64,000 nt of DNA from Ornithinibacillus xuwenensis (GCF_039614845.1 NZ_JBDIML010000003.1:248001-312000); one strand, 5' to 3'; positions 8,084-15,759 are shown, counted from the first letter of the stretch. The notes: generated by a model from the letters alone, not told the origin. Numbers and translations: made by a program.

Positions 8084-8112
8084 ATTATGACTTGGTACTA
8101 ATTTTAAAGCAA
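8084..8112 (-). promoter_or_regulatory. fabH promoter with FapR-like operator
   Basis: On the minus strand TTGCTT (8107-8112) and CATAAT (8084-8089) are 17 bases apart. The 17-mer TTAGTACCAAGTCATAA (8085-8101) lies between and over them and resembles the FapR box (TTAGTACC-x-x-x-x-TACTAA type), with an intact left half and a degenerate right half. FapR represses lipid genes in B. subtilis until malonyl-CoA rises; use here is inferred. Confidence 0.7.
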
Positions 8113-8169
8113 AAAAGAAAGACTTGCAAGATACAACTTCCTAATCAGGGATATATCACGATTTTGGAG

Positions 8170-9132
8170 TTAGTATTGATTCGGTAGCAAGCCCGTTTCT
8201 TTATATTTTTCAATGGCTTTATTTAATACTTCTCGAAAATAATCTGGAACCTCTGAGCTATATTCACCCATGGTGATATAGTCGTCTTTAAAATCAAAGG
8301 ATAATACTTCACCCTCTAGTTCACCCTTATTAAACTGCTTTGCTGCTAGCATATACAATTGCTCTACATGCTGTACAGTACTAGTTAATACCGTATTAGG
8401 TTCAACTTTTAGTTGGTCAGACACAAATCCTAAGGCATATAAATTATCTTCACTTGCTTTTTTAATTACTTCTTCACTAAAGGCATCCCCTGCAGGATAA
8501 AATACGTCTACGCCATTCGCTTTCATCCGTTCATATGCTTGGATCGCTATATTAGTATCATTCCAATCATATATAAATTCCATCTGAACGTTTGTACCAG
8601 GATTTTGGTATTTTACCCCCTCATAATATCCCTCAATTTCTGGTTGCCATTGATATGCAGCAATGATTCCAACCTGATTATTAGTCGAAATTTCACTTGC
8701 TAGCATCCCTGCAAAAAAGCCCATCGCATGGGAATTAAAGGTCATACTTGTCAAATTGTCACTATAATAGTTCCCATTAAAATAAACGAAATGAACATCT
8801 GGATAATTAGTAGCTATTCGATAGAAGTGCTCTCCGAATGTGCTACTATGACCAAAGATTAAATTTGTTCCGCTAGAAACTAAATCACTAACTGCCTTAG
8901 AGATTTCTACTTCTGTTTGGACATTCTCTACCACTTCAACTTCTACATCGAACGCTTCTTCAATTTCTAATAACCCATTATACCCTTTTTCATTCCAAGG
9001 CTGAGAATCAATTGTTCCCTCAACAATCATACCAGCCTTATAAAGATTGCCTTGCTCCTCAGCTTCTAAACAGCCACTAATAAATATGATTCCTAAAACA
9101 GATAAAAAAATAATACTAATTTTTTTTCTCAA
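8170..9132 (-). CDS. med: Med-like BMP/PnrA-family lipoprotein, 320 aa
   Basis: The N-terminus is a lipoprotein signal peptide ending in the lipobox ISGC (Cys21). The rest is a basic membrane protein (BMP/PnrA) type substrate-binding fold, with blocks such as NLIFGHSSTFGEHF, AMGFFAGMLA, VGIIAAYQWQPEIEG and PAGDAFSE that match what I recall of B. subtilis Med, a positive regulator of comK. Known BMP proteins bind nucleosides. The start is TTG at 9132 with GGAG about 10 bases upstream. It follows the yjaV-like gene by 34 bases, as in B. subtilis, but no comZ follows it. Whether it acts in competence here is unknown. Confidence 0.8.
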   Translation of the reverse strand: MRKKISIIFLSVLGIIFISGCLEAEEQGNLYKAGMIVEGTIDSQPWNEKGYNGLLEIEEAFDVEVEVVENVQTEVEISKAVSDLVSSGTNLIFGHSSTFGEHFYRIATNYPDVHFVYFNGNYYSDNLTSMTFNSHAMGFFAGMLASEISTNNQVGIIAAYQWQPEIEGYYEGVKYQNPGTNVQMEFIYDWNDTNIAIQAYERMKANGVDVFYPAGDAFSEEVIKKASEDNLYALGFVSDQLKVEPNTVLTSTVQHVEQLYMLAAKQFNKGELEGEVLSFDFKDDYITMGEYSSEVPDYFREVLNKAIEKYKETGLLPNQY

Positions 9133-9166
9133 GCTTAAAGCACTCCATTCAAACCTTAGACTTTAC

Positions 9167-9781
9167 TTAATACAAATCCTTATAACGCTGATAATGCTCC
9201 AAGACTTTCCTCACATTTTGCTCTATAGGTATATTGTCACGAATCGAAATAGAATTTTCAAGTTTTTGTGCTTCACCTTGCGTTTTTTTCTTCGAATATA
9301 CCATAATTTGTTCAGATGTTAGGGTTCCATCTAATAACGGATAAGTGGCTTTTATAAAATCTTCAATATAGACTGCATTAACAAGAAATTCTTGAGAGGA
9401 AAAAGAAATCATTCTGTTCTTCCATAGGATGCCTTCTTCTGACATATCCATCCACTCGCCAAAAAGCAAAGGAGCATTAACCATAACACAACTGTTATTA
9501 TTATCATCTCCTTGAGGTTCATTGCAAATCTTAACTACTCGATTGAAATCTTGTTTATCTGTTGGAAAATGTTCTCCAATAACAATTGCAAGGTTACATT
9601 CATTGTTATTCAAGGAATCGATTAATTCAAATGAACTATTTCTTCCCACAAACATATAGAAGTTTTCTTTTTTATCGGAGTCTACTTTGTCGACTCCCTT
9701 GACTACCATCCCTTTATGAAGCAAAAAATTAACATAGTGAAATCCAATCCAGTTAAAACAATTGTATACGAGTACTTCCAT
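9167..9781 (-). CDS. YjaV-like NAD(P)-epimerase-related protein, 204 aa
   Basis: The N-terminal strand-helix (EVLVYNCFNWIGFHYVNFLL) resembles the Rossmann start of extended short-chain dehydrogenases, but the GxxGxxG glycines and the YxxxK motif are absent, so cofactor binding and catalysis are doubtful. Its position just before med matches B. subtilis yjaV. I choose the ATG at 9781 (GGAGG 8 bases upstream) over a GTG one codon earlier. Function is unknown. Confidence 0.6.
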   Translation of the reverse strand: MEVLVYNCFNWIGFHYVNFLLHKGMVVKGVDKVDSDKKENFYMFVGRNSSFELIDSLNNNECNLAIVIGEHFPTDKQDFNRVVKICNEPQGDDNNNSCVMVNAPLLFGEWMDMSEEGILWKNRMISFSSQEFLVNAVYIEDFIKATYPLLDGTLTSEQIMVYSKKKTQGEAQKLENSISIRDNIPIEQNVRKVLEHYQRYKDLY

Positions 9782-9907
9782 CACTTACTCCTCCTTTTAT
9801 GTAACCTATGAAGAAATACTTTTATTTTATGAGTTGTTTTGGTAAACTATATAGGGAATTAATAATCGTTTAAAGATAATGAACTTAGGAAAAATGAGGT
9901 GTTACAT

Positions 9908-10087
9908 ATGCGCTTTGTCGCTACGATTGGCTGGGCAGTATTAATTAGTTTTGTTCTTTCTTATGTTCTTTCAAGTATGGCTGGAGAAACACTTGATCTT
10001 GTTGGCACGTTTGTTGTTGCCGCAATCTTTTCAATCATTGTATTCATTTTAGGTGATGGCTTACTGCGAGAGAAAAAAGAGCAATAA
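9908..10087 (+). CDS. yjzD: YjzD-like DUF2929 membrane protein, 59 aa
   Basis: A short protein with two membrane spans (about residues 3-22 and 29-50) and a charged C-terminal tail EKKEQ. The pattern MRFVATIGWAVLISFVLSY followed by SSM matches what I recall of the DUF2929 family (B. subtilis YjzD), which sits in the same yjaV-med-fab neighbourhood. GAGGTG lies 6 bases before the ATG at 9908; the GTG at 9899 would overlap that site. Function is unknown. Confidence 0.65.
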   Translation: MRFVATIGWAVLISFVLSYVLSSMAGETLDLVGTFVVAAIFSIIVFILGDGLLREKKEQ

Positions 10088-10116
10088 TTTTTCTTCATTT
10101 GTTGAAGCTTGAACAC

Positions 10117-10151
10117 AAAACCCTTGCCTAAATTTTATTGGCAAGGGTTTT
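10117..10151. terminator. Terminator between yjzD and coat-like gene
   Basis: AAAACCCTTGCC and GGCAAGGGTTTT form a perfect 12-bp stem around an 11-base loop. It can act for both convergent genes. Confidence 0.85.
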
Positions 10152-10190
10152 CTTTGTCTTCTTCCATTCTGTCAATGGTAAATCAATAGT

Positions 10191-10544
10191 TTAATACCAT
10201 GGTAATACACTTAGAGCTGTAAGAGCTGCCAACGGTAAGACTAATCGTCTAAATCTTCTACGTGGGCCATAAAATCCATAGCCTGGATAGCCATATCCGT
10301 ATCCTGGATAACCATAGCCATAACCTGGGTATCCACCATACCAGCCACCAAACTGGCGTTGGTCCATTGTATTCGGCATTTGCTGACCTTCTTCTCCATC
10401 AATAGGTACTGCAAAATAGACATAGTCTTCATCTAAGCCTGTGATGATACCATCAAAGTTCGTGCCATCTTCTAATTGGACTAGTACGTAGGAATGCATA
10501 TGGCTTTTGCATTGGTCATACATATGTTTATGTTTATGAGCCAT
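10191..10544 (-). CDS. Spore coat-like protein with GYGYPGY repeats, 117 aa
   Basis: Residues about 16-50 (YVLVQLEDGTNFDGIITGLDEDYVYFAV) look like an LSm/Hfq-type small beta-barrel strand pattern. They are followed by a Gly/Tyr/Pro-rich repeat of GYPGYGY units (about residues 68-93), an Arg-rich patch, and a hydrophobic C-terminus. The His-rich start (MAHKHKHMYDQCKSHMH) could bind metal. GGAGG precedes the ATG. Composition suggests a spore coat or surface protein; that is inference. The C-terminal hydrophobic segment could anchor it to a membrane. Confidence 0.6.
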   Translation of the reverse strand: MAHKHKHMYDQCKSHMHSYVLVQLEDGTNFDGIITGLDEDYVYFAVPIDGEEGQQMPNTMDQRQFGGWYGGYPGYGYGYPGYGYGYPGYGFYGPRRRFRRLVLPLAALTALSVLPWY

Positions 10545-10643
10545 TCATATCGACCTCCTCACAAATTAGCCTATTCATTTGCCTATACGGTGGTGACAGA
10601 ATAATCCAGATGTAACAAACAATTTATATAGGGGGAAAAATCC

Positions 10644-11465
10644 GTGGATTTCTTAAATGAAGAATTTCTGATGTTACTTAAATATACTTTTTTAGGCTTG
10701 TTACAAGGATTTACAGAGCCAATTCCTATTTCCTCAAGTGGACATTTAGTACTTGCAAGAGACATTCTTGGGGTAGAGGCTGATGGACTTTCCTTTGAGA
10801 GTCTCGTGAACTTTGGTTCGCTAATCGCTGTGTTGCTTATCTATCGGAAAGATATCCTTCGGTTAGTTAAAAATGGTGTACGCTTTATCTTTACAAAAGA
10901 TCCGACTGCAAAAGAGGATTTTCATTTTATTCTAATGTTAATTGTAGCAACCATCCCTGCAGGTTTAATCGGTGTTTTATTAGAGGATAAAATCGGTGAT
11001 TTGAGTACATCCTTTGTTGTCGGCATAACATTGCTGATTACAGGTGTTGCACTTTGGGTAATTCGTAATCTTCGAGGTAATAAAAGTGATAAACAAATTA
11101 CATTCAAGGATGCTGTTATTGTTGGATTTGCTCAATCCATTGCCTTAGTTCCGGGTATAAGTCGATCAGGTGCTACTATTGTTGCTTCCATGCTGCTTGG
11201 CATGAAGCAGGAAACAGCATTACGCTTTTCGTTCCTATTATACATACCTGTGAGCTTGGGAGTCGGAATACTTTCCGTTGATGATATTGTTCATGATAAG
11301 AATTTTGATACATTAATGATTCCATATATTCTAGCATTTATTTCTTCCATTATTGCTTCTTACTTCGCCTTAAAATGGTTCATGAACATTATGGCTAGAG
11401 GCAATCTGAAGTACTTTGCATTCTACTGCTTTATCGTTGGGATTCTAGTAGTAGTCTTCTTATAA
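10644..11465 (+). CDS. uppP: Undecaprenyl-diphosphatase (UppP/BacA family), 273 aa
   Basis: This integral membrane enzyme dephosphorylates undecaprenyl pyrophosphate, recycling the lipid carrier of peptidoglycan and wall polymers; overproduction gives bacitracin resistance. The two signature motifs are clear: GFTEPIPISSSGHL (residues about 22-35, Glu and Ser/His catalytic) and PGISRSGAT (about residues 169-177, with the catalytic Arg). Seven to eight membrane segments are predicted. The start is GTG at 10644 with a GGGGG ribosome binding site about 8 bases upstream. The gene is monocistronic with its own terminator. Confidence 0.95.
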   Translation: MDFLNEEFLMLLKYTFLGLLQGFTEPIPISSSGHLVLARDILGVEADGLSFESLVNFGSLIAVLLIYRKDILRLVKNGVRFIFTKDPTAKEDFHFILMLIVATIPAGLIGVLLEDKIGDLSTSFVVGITLLITGVALWVIRNLRGNKSDKQITFKDAVIVGFAQSIALVPGISRSGATIVASMLLGMKQETALRFSFLLYIPVSLGVGILSVDDIVHDKNFDTLMIPYILAFISSIIASYFALKWFMNIMARGNLKYFAFYCFIVGILVVVFL

Positions 11466-11480
11466 GAATAACATTGCAGA

Positions 11481-11507
11481 GAACTGGATTTAATCCAGTT
11501 CTTTTTT
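11481..11507 (+). terminator. Terminator of uppP
   Basis: GAACTGGAT and ATCCAGTTC pair around TTA and are followed by TTTTTT. Confidence 0.85.
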
Positions 11508-11527
11508 AAATGGATCTATACCATTTT

Positions 11528-11635
11528 ATCGGTTTCGAAGATGGTTAATTCGGCGTACAGTAGGATATTCGGCGAAAGGAACAGAGAATTCAGCACTTCT
11601 TCGTCTATTTCGGCGAAATGGCAAATAATTCGGCT
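11528..11635. repeat. ATTCGGCG cluster, about 20-bp period
   Basis: The 8-mer ATTCGGCG or close variants begin at 11548, 11567, 11588 (ATTCAGCA), 11608 (TTTCGGCG) and 11628 (ATTCGGCT), with a weaker copy near 11528. The spacings are 20, 19, 21, 20 and 20. The word differs from the TATCAGCG clusters but the spacing rule is the same. Confidence 0.85.
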
Positions 11636-11664
11636 AATCGATGTTTGCTTTTTACTTCATAAAA

Positions 11665-11695
11665 AAAAGCCGACTCGTATTTACGAATCAAGCTT
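11665..11695 (-). terminator. Terminator of yitV-yitW
   Basis: On the minus strand GATTCGT pairs with ACGAGTC (one wobble) inside an imperfect AAGC/GGCTT stem and is followed by nine T. Confidence 0.7.
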
Positions 11696-11706
11696 CTTCT
11701 ATCCGA

Positions 11707-12018
11707 TCAATCTGGAATGCCTAGAGCAATTTTTGCATATCGTGACATTCTTTCTTTGCCCCAAGGTGGATCCCAAACAATATTTACTCTCGTTTCTTTC
11801 ACTTCAGGAAGATCATATAGTGCACGTTGGATATCGGCTTCAATATGAGCAGATAATGGACAGCCCATTGCTGTTAATGTCATCGTAACAACACAAACTC
11901 CGTCATCATCTAAATCAACATCATATATTAATCCAAGGTTAACGATATCAATCCCTAGCTCTGGATCAATTACATTTTCAAGAGCTCCCATGAGATTTTC
12001 TTTTAATGCTTCATCCAT
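11707..12018 (-). CDS. yitW: MIP18/DUF59-family Fe-S assembly factor, 103 aa
   Basis: The protein is a single MIP18/PaaD-like domain. The signatures DPELGIDIVNLGLIYDV (residues about 18-34) and TLTAMGCPLSAHIEAD (about 47-62, with the conserved Cys) are typical of SufT/YitW proteins that help mature iron-sulfur proteins. The C-terminal VWDPPWGKERMS is also family standard. AAGGAGGG precedes the ATG. It lies downstream of yitV on the same strand, as in B. subtilis. The general role is known for the family; client proteins here are not. Confidence 0.9.
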   Translation of the reverse strand: MDEALKENLMGALENVIDPELGIDIVNLGLIYDVDLDDDGVCVVTMTLTAMGCPLSAHIEADIQRALYDLPEVKETRVNIVWDPPWGKERMSRYAKIALGIPD

Positions 12019-12077
12019 GGTTTTCCCTCCTTCTTTCTTATACCTATCATTTAAACATAATTTCCACTTTTTTTAAA

Positions 12078-12836
12078 CTAAAGATGTTTTTCAAACCATT
12101 TTACAGTTTCCAAAATAGCAAAACGACTTACCTTGTGATCGCGGTTTTTCTCTCGTAAAAACTTAATATTATCCTTTTGTTGATACAATTTCGTAACGTG
12201 CTGATAAAAACTAAAGGAATGGTCAAATGGGACTACCGAATCACGATCGCCATGCCAGAATAACAATGGTCGCTCATTTAGTTTTTCTGTCTGCAAAGAT
12301 AAATCATATGTAATCAACTTATCATATAATTGATTTATTTCTTCATCAGTTAATGGAAGAGCCCCCATCTTTTTATACCCTGCAACCAGTTCTTTCGCAA
12401 AGGTTGTTATTTTGGGTGACCCCATTAAAACAGCAGCAGCCTTTATCCAGCTATAATGTGACAATGCAGACGCAGTTGTAATACCACCCATACTCGTACC
12501 AGCAACACCTATTCTTCCATCTAATATCAACCCTTGATGATCTAAGAATGACTTAATATCATTCAATTCCTTTATGTTTTGTAATACGATATTAAATAAA
12601 TAAATTCGCACATCAGCGATTTGATTTGTGGTACGTTCACCATGAAACTCACTATCCGGCAAAATAACCCGATATCCTTTTTCCGCTAATAAAAATGCTA
12701 GTGGTAAATTATGCTCCTTCGCACTGGTAATTCCATGAAAATAAACGACAGTTGGTAGTGCGTCCTTGTCTCTATTAGAATCCACCACCACTAAGCTTGG
12801 TACTCCCCCTACTTCTTGCTTGTGTACTCCAATCAT
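12078..12836 (-). CDS. yitV: Alpha/beta hydrolase, YitV-like, 252 aa
   Basis: A serine hydrolase of the dienelactone/prolyl-oligopeptidase type. The oxyanion strand YFHGITSAKEH, the nucleophile elbow GTSMGG (Ser about residue 115), an Asp in WHGDRDSVVPF (about residue 196) and the catalytic His near the C-terminus (NRDHKVS) complete the triad. There is no signal peptide, so it acts in the cytoplasm, probably as an esterase; the substrate is unknown. It is followed by yitW after 59 bases and is divergent from yitU, the B. subtilis order. Confidence 0.85.
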   Translation of the reverse strand: MIGVHKQEVGGVPSLVVVDSNRDKDALPTVVYFHGITSAKEHNLPLAFLLAEKGYRVILPDSEFHGERTTNQIADVRIYLFNIVLQNIKELNDIKSFLDHQGLILDGRIGVAGTSMGGITTASALSHYSWIKAAAVLMGSPKITTFAKELVAGYKKMGALPLTDEEINQLYDKLITYDLSLQTEKLNERPLLFWHGDRDSVVPFDHSFSFYQHVTKLYQQKDNIKFLREKNRDHKVSRFAILETVKWFEKHL

Positions 12837-13008
12837 CTACATAATCCTCTCAGCCATATTCATTTTCTAGTTCTATAATAGTATTTTTTTGGAAATAGTG
12901 AAACTAATTTAACCGAGATTATTCTGAAGTTTTACATTAATCCTGTACATTTAATCCTTTACATATTCAGAAAACACGAATAAACTAATGACATACGAGG
13001 TGAAACAA

Positions 13009-13842
13009 ATGACAAAACAACATTTAATCGCATTAGATTTGGATGGGACGTTGCTATCCGATCAGAAAGTAATCAGCGAAAAAAATAAACAAATTTTATT
13101 CCGGGCAATGGATGAAGGACATATCGTTGTCATTGCAACAGGTCGACCACATCGTGCTAGTATTCAATACTATAAAGAACTAGGTCTGAAAACACCTATG
13201 GTTAACTTCAACGGTGCTTTGATTCACCATCCAGAAGATTCAAAATGGGATGCACTTCATAATCCAATGCCAAAAAGAACCGCACTTAGCATCGTAGAAA
13301 CCTGCTATAACTTAGATGTACATAATGTTCTGGCCGAGGTTAAGGATAATGTATTTCTTGATAAATTCGATCAGAATATAATTGATATCTTCCATCAAAC
13401 TGAAAATGATTCTCCTTTTACCATCGGAAGTTTAAAGAGTAAGCTAACAGAAGATCCTACATCATTACTAATTCATCCAAAAGAAGATCATATCGCTTCA
13501 CTACGTGATCACCTCGATGATTTTCATGCAGAAGTTATTGAACACCGTAAATGGGGTGCTCCTTGGAATATCATTGAAATCGTGAAAAAAGGAATTAATA
13601 AAGCAGTGGGGCTACAAAAAATTGCCCATTACTATCAAATTCCTCAAGAACGAATTATTGCGTTCGGAGATGAGGATAATGACTTCGAAATGATTGAATA
13701 CGCAGGTGTTGGTGTTGCTATGGGAAATGCAATTGACCCATTAAAAAACTTGGCGAAACATATTACCGATACGAATGAAGCAAATGGTATTAGTGTCTTT
13801 CTAGAAGATTACTTAAAATTAGAGCCTTCAAATGTTAAGTAA
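13009..13842 (+). CDS. yitU: HAD-superfamily phosphatase, Cof type, 277 aa
   Basis: The nucleophile motif DLDGTLL near residue 10, the Thr/Ser motif VIATGRPHRAS, a Lys in VKKGINKAVGL and the final acidic motif FGDEDNDFEMI mark a class IIB HAD phosphatase of the Cof/YwpJ group, cytoplasmic phosphatases of sugar phosphates, FMN or nucleotides. I choose the ATG at 13009 because GAGGTG lies 6 bases upstream; the earlier ATG at 12988 has no ribosome binding site. The length of 277 is normal. It is followed by its own terminator at 13898-13923. Confidence 0.9.
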   Translation: MTKQHLIALDLDGTLLSDQKVISEKNKQILFRAMDEGHIVVIATGRPHRASIQYYKELGLKTPMVNFNGALIHHPEDSKWDALHNPMPKRTALSIVETCYNLDVHNVLAEVKDNVFLDKFDQNIIDIFHQTENDSPFTIGSLKSKLTEDPTSLLIHPKEDHIASLRDHLDDFHAEVIEHRKWGAPWNIIEIVKKGINKAVGLQKIAHYYQIPQERIIAFGDEDNDFEMIEYAGVGVAMGNAIDPLKNLAKHITDTNEANGISVFLEDYLKLEPSNVK

Positions 13843-13897
13843 AAGCAAGCCTACCGAATTTTTCCTACAATAAAATTAAACCAGTATTCCATACTAT

Positions 13898-13928
13898 AAG
13901 TGAACGTATATAAGCGTTCACTTTTTTG
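13898..13928 (+). terminator. Terminator of yitU
   Basis: AAGTGAACG and CGTTCACTT pair around an 8-base loop and are followed by TTTT. The next gene's ribosome binding site begins at once after it. Confidence 0.8.
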
Positions 13929-13943
13929 TTGGGAGGAATCGTC

Positions 13944-14093
13944 TTGGGCAAAGGGAGCAAATCCAAAAGATTTAGTCAACAAAGTGCTGATGCTGTAAGA
14001 AAGCATGATGAAAAATTCCCTTATCGCTCTAACTTTACTGATAAAGAGCGAAAACAGGAAGAAGCAGATAACCATACGGTAGGAGGGTTTTAA
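13944..14093 (+). CDS. Small hydrophilic protein, 49 aa, TTG start
   Basis: This gene starts with TTG at 13944, six bases after a strong GGGAGGA site, and its stop codon is immediately followed by the ATG of the next gene, so the pair is translationally linked. The peptide begins MGKGSKSKRFSQQ and is rich in Lys, Arg, Ser, Asp and Glu without hydrophobic segments, like minor small acid-soluble spore proteins or other disordered spore proteins. I do not recognise a specific family. The spore link is inference from composition. Confidence 0.6.
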   Translation: MGKGSKSKRFSQQSADAVRKHDEKFPYRSNFTDKERKQEEADNHTVGGF

Positions 14094-14282
14094 ATGCAGA
14101 ACAACCTTTTTCAGCAAGCTAAAGATGCTATGTCTCGTTTAACAAATATGAACGGGGCCTCTGAACAAGATCAACAAGCTGCTCATAATGCAATACAAGC
14201 TGCTTTAACCGATGCTACTCCAGAAGAGAAGCAACAATTACAGCAGCTACAACAGCAGCTTGAGCAACACAAACTTAGCTAG
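14094..14282 (+). CDS. DUF3813-like small helical protein, 62 aa
   Basis: A short, Gln-rich, fully helical protein (FQQAKDAMSRL... ending in LQQLQQQLEQH) that could form a coiled coil. The pattern resembles what I recall of the DUF3813 family of Bacillaceae. GGAGGG lies 7 bases upstream, inside the end of the preceding 49-aa gene, whose stop codon abuts this ATG. Function is unknown. Confidence 0.65.
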   Translation: MQNNLFQQAKDAMSRLTNMNGASEQDQQAAHNAIQAALTDATPEEKQQLQQLQQQLEQHKLS

Positions 14283-14409
14283 CCTCCGTTAGCATTGACT
14301 TTTTCTATCCATTTCGTATATCCCCAAAAAAGTACGATAATGCTTGTGATGGTAATAGCCAATTCATTCTCCGGATGAAACGGGATTACTGAATAAGCAG
14401 GCTTTCCAA

Positions 14410-14441
14410 GGGTGTTCCAAGGAGAATTGGAGCACCCTTTT
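14410..14441 (+). terminator. Terminator downstream of the small-gene pair
   Basis: GGGTGTTCCAA and TTGGAGCACCC pair (one G-T wobble) around GGAGAA, then TTTT. It is 128 bases beyond the DUF3813-like stop, so the transcript has a long 3' end or another short element lies between. Confidence 0.75.
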
Positions 14442-14514
14442 CTATTTCGCTTTTTTCTTACACATTTTTCTGCTAATATAGATTTAAAAGATGCAATATT
14501 AGGGAGGTAATCCG

Positions 14515-14778
14515 ATGGGAGTTAGAGCTGAAGCGACACCAAACCCAAATGCGATTAAATTTACAACAGACAAGCTAATCTTTGAAGGTACAAATAGTAT
14601 TTCGGTTATGCCCGGTGATACAAGTGAACATGAAATTATGAATGATTTAATGAAACTTGAAGGCGTAGATAATGTATTTGGCTACCAAAACTTTATCACA
14701 GTAAACAAAAGCTTTGATGCAGAATGGGACGATGTAACCCCAAGTGTCAAAGAAGTGTTTGAAAAGCACGGATATTAA
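14515..14778 (+). CDS. Stand-alone Nfu N-terminal domain protein, 87 aa
   Basis: The whole protein is a Scaffold protein Nfu/NifU N-terminal domain: it begins RAEATPNPNAIKF, the family signature, and ends after LMKLEGVDNVFGYQNFITVNK. In eukaryotic and some bacterial Nfu proteins this domain precedes a CxxC iron-sulfur domain; here the CxxC domain is missing and there are no cysteines, so it cannot hold a cluster by itself. GGGAGG precedes the ATG. It lies close to yitW (another Fe-S assembly family), but not in one operon. Confidence 0.85.
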   Translation: MGVRAEATPNPNAIKFTTDKLIFEGTNSISVMPGDTSEHEIMNDLMKLEGVDNVFGYQNFITVNKSFDAEWDDVTPSVKEVFEKHGY

Positions 14779-14784
14779 TACATA

Positions 14785-14819
14785 AAAAAACTTGCAGGAT
14801 AGTTTCTGCAAGTTTTTTT
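14785..14819 (+). terminator. Terminator of the Nfu-N gene
   Basis: AAAAACTTGCAG and CTGCAAGTTTTT pair around GATAGTTT and run into a T tract. Confidence 0.85.
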
Positions 14820-14916
14820 CAATTTACTGTTGTCATAAAAGGATTATTTATGTCCTTTTCTAAAAATCCTGTTAAACATAACATTGCTTTGGCAGCATAA
14901 ATTAACTCCTCTTCCA

Positions 14917-15759
14917 CTATTCCTTGCGAAAGAAGCCATATATACCTGCCGTTTCAACGATATTCGCAAATGCATCTGGATCCACTTCTTTTATAATTCT
15001 CTCTAAATCATATAGTTCATAGCGTGTAATGACTAAATAGAGCATATTCTTATTTTCATTGGTATACGCACCAACTGCAGGTAGGATGGTTATACCACGT
15101 ACCATGTTTTTGTGGATGGCTTGTTGTAATTCCTTTGCCTTTCTTGTCACTATCATGGCCGTGAGTTTTTCATGTCTTGTATGAATTGCGTCAATTACTC
15201 GTGTAGTGACATATAGCGTAAGTAATGTATAAAGTGCATTTTCTGGTTCATATAAAATACCTGCAAATGCAATAATGACCGCATTCAAGGATAGAAAATA
15301 AATGCCAATTGGTTTATCATTTATTCGTGAGAGAACCATTGCAACAATATCCATACCACCAGTAGATGCACCAATTTTCAGTGTAAATCCGACACCGATA
15401 CCTGCTACTAGTCCACCAAATACTGCATTTAAAATAATATCTTCCGATAACTGAACCAGCGGTATTACTTCTAAAAATAACGAGGTAAAAATGACCGAGA
15501 CAATGCTATAAATTGTAAAACCTTTTCCTACTTTAAACCAACCCAATATGAAGACTGGAATATTTAATAGTAATAGTAGAATCCCCGTAGAAATACCGAT
15601 TCCGACAAAGTCATTGAAAACACTCGAAATTAACTGTGCCGCTCCAGTAAATCCACTCGCATACACATTCGCACTAATTAAGAAGAAGTTTAATGATATG
15701 GCATTAAACAAGGATCCGATGATGACAACAGCGATTCTTTTTGCTTCTACTAAAAACAT
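14917..15759 (-). CDS. yitT: YitT-family membrane protein (DUF161/DUF2179), 280 aa
   Basis: Five or six membrane helices fill residues 1-175, with the family motif GASTGGMDIVA in a predicted loop. The soluble C-terminal DUF2179 domain (about residues 200-280) ends ANIVETAGIYGFF, a typical YitT family ending. Members are common in Firmicutes, and some act in drug or surfactant resistance, but the transported substrate is unknown. AAGGAG precedes the ATG. It is divergent from degV/yitS across 98 bases. Confidence 0.9.
   Translation of the reverse strand: MFLVEAKRIAVVIIGSLFNAISLNFFLISANVYASGFTGAAQLISSVFNDFVGIGISTGILLLLLNIPVFILGWFKVGKGFTIYSIVSVIFTSLFLEVIPLVQLSEDIILNAVFGGLVAGIGVGFTLKIGASTGGMDIVAMVLSRINDKPIGIYFLSLNAVIIAFAGILYEPENALYTLLTLYVTTRVIDAIHTRHEKLTAMIVTRKAKELQQAIHKNMVRGITILPAVGAYTNENKNMLYLVITRYELYDLERIIKEVDPDAFANIVETAGIYGFFRKE

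Noticed and set aside
11541..11888. ORF of 115 aa covering the ATTCGGCG array and antisense to yitW
   Set aside because: It runs through the periodic array and then antisense through a well-supported gene; no ribosome binding site at its start.
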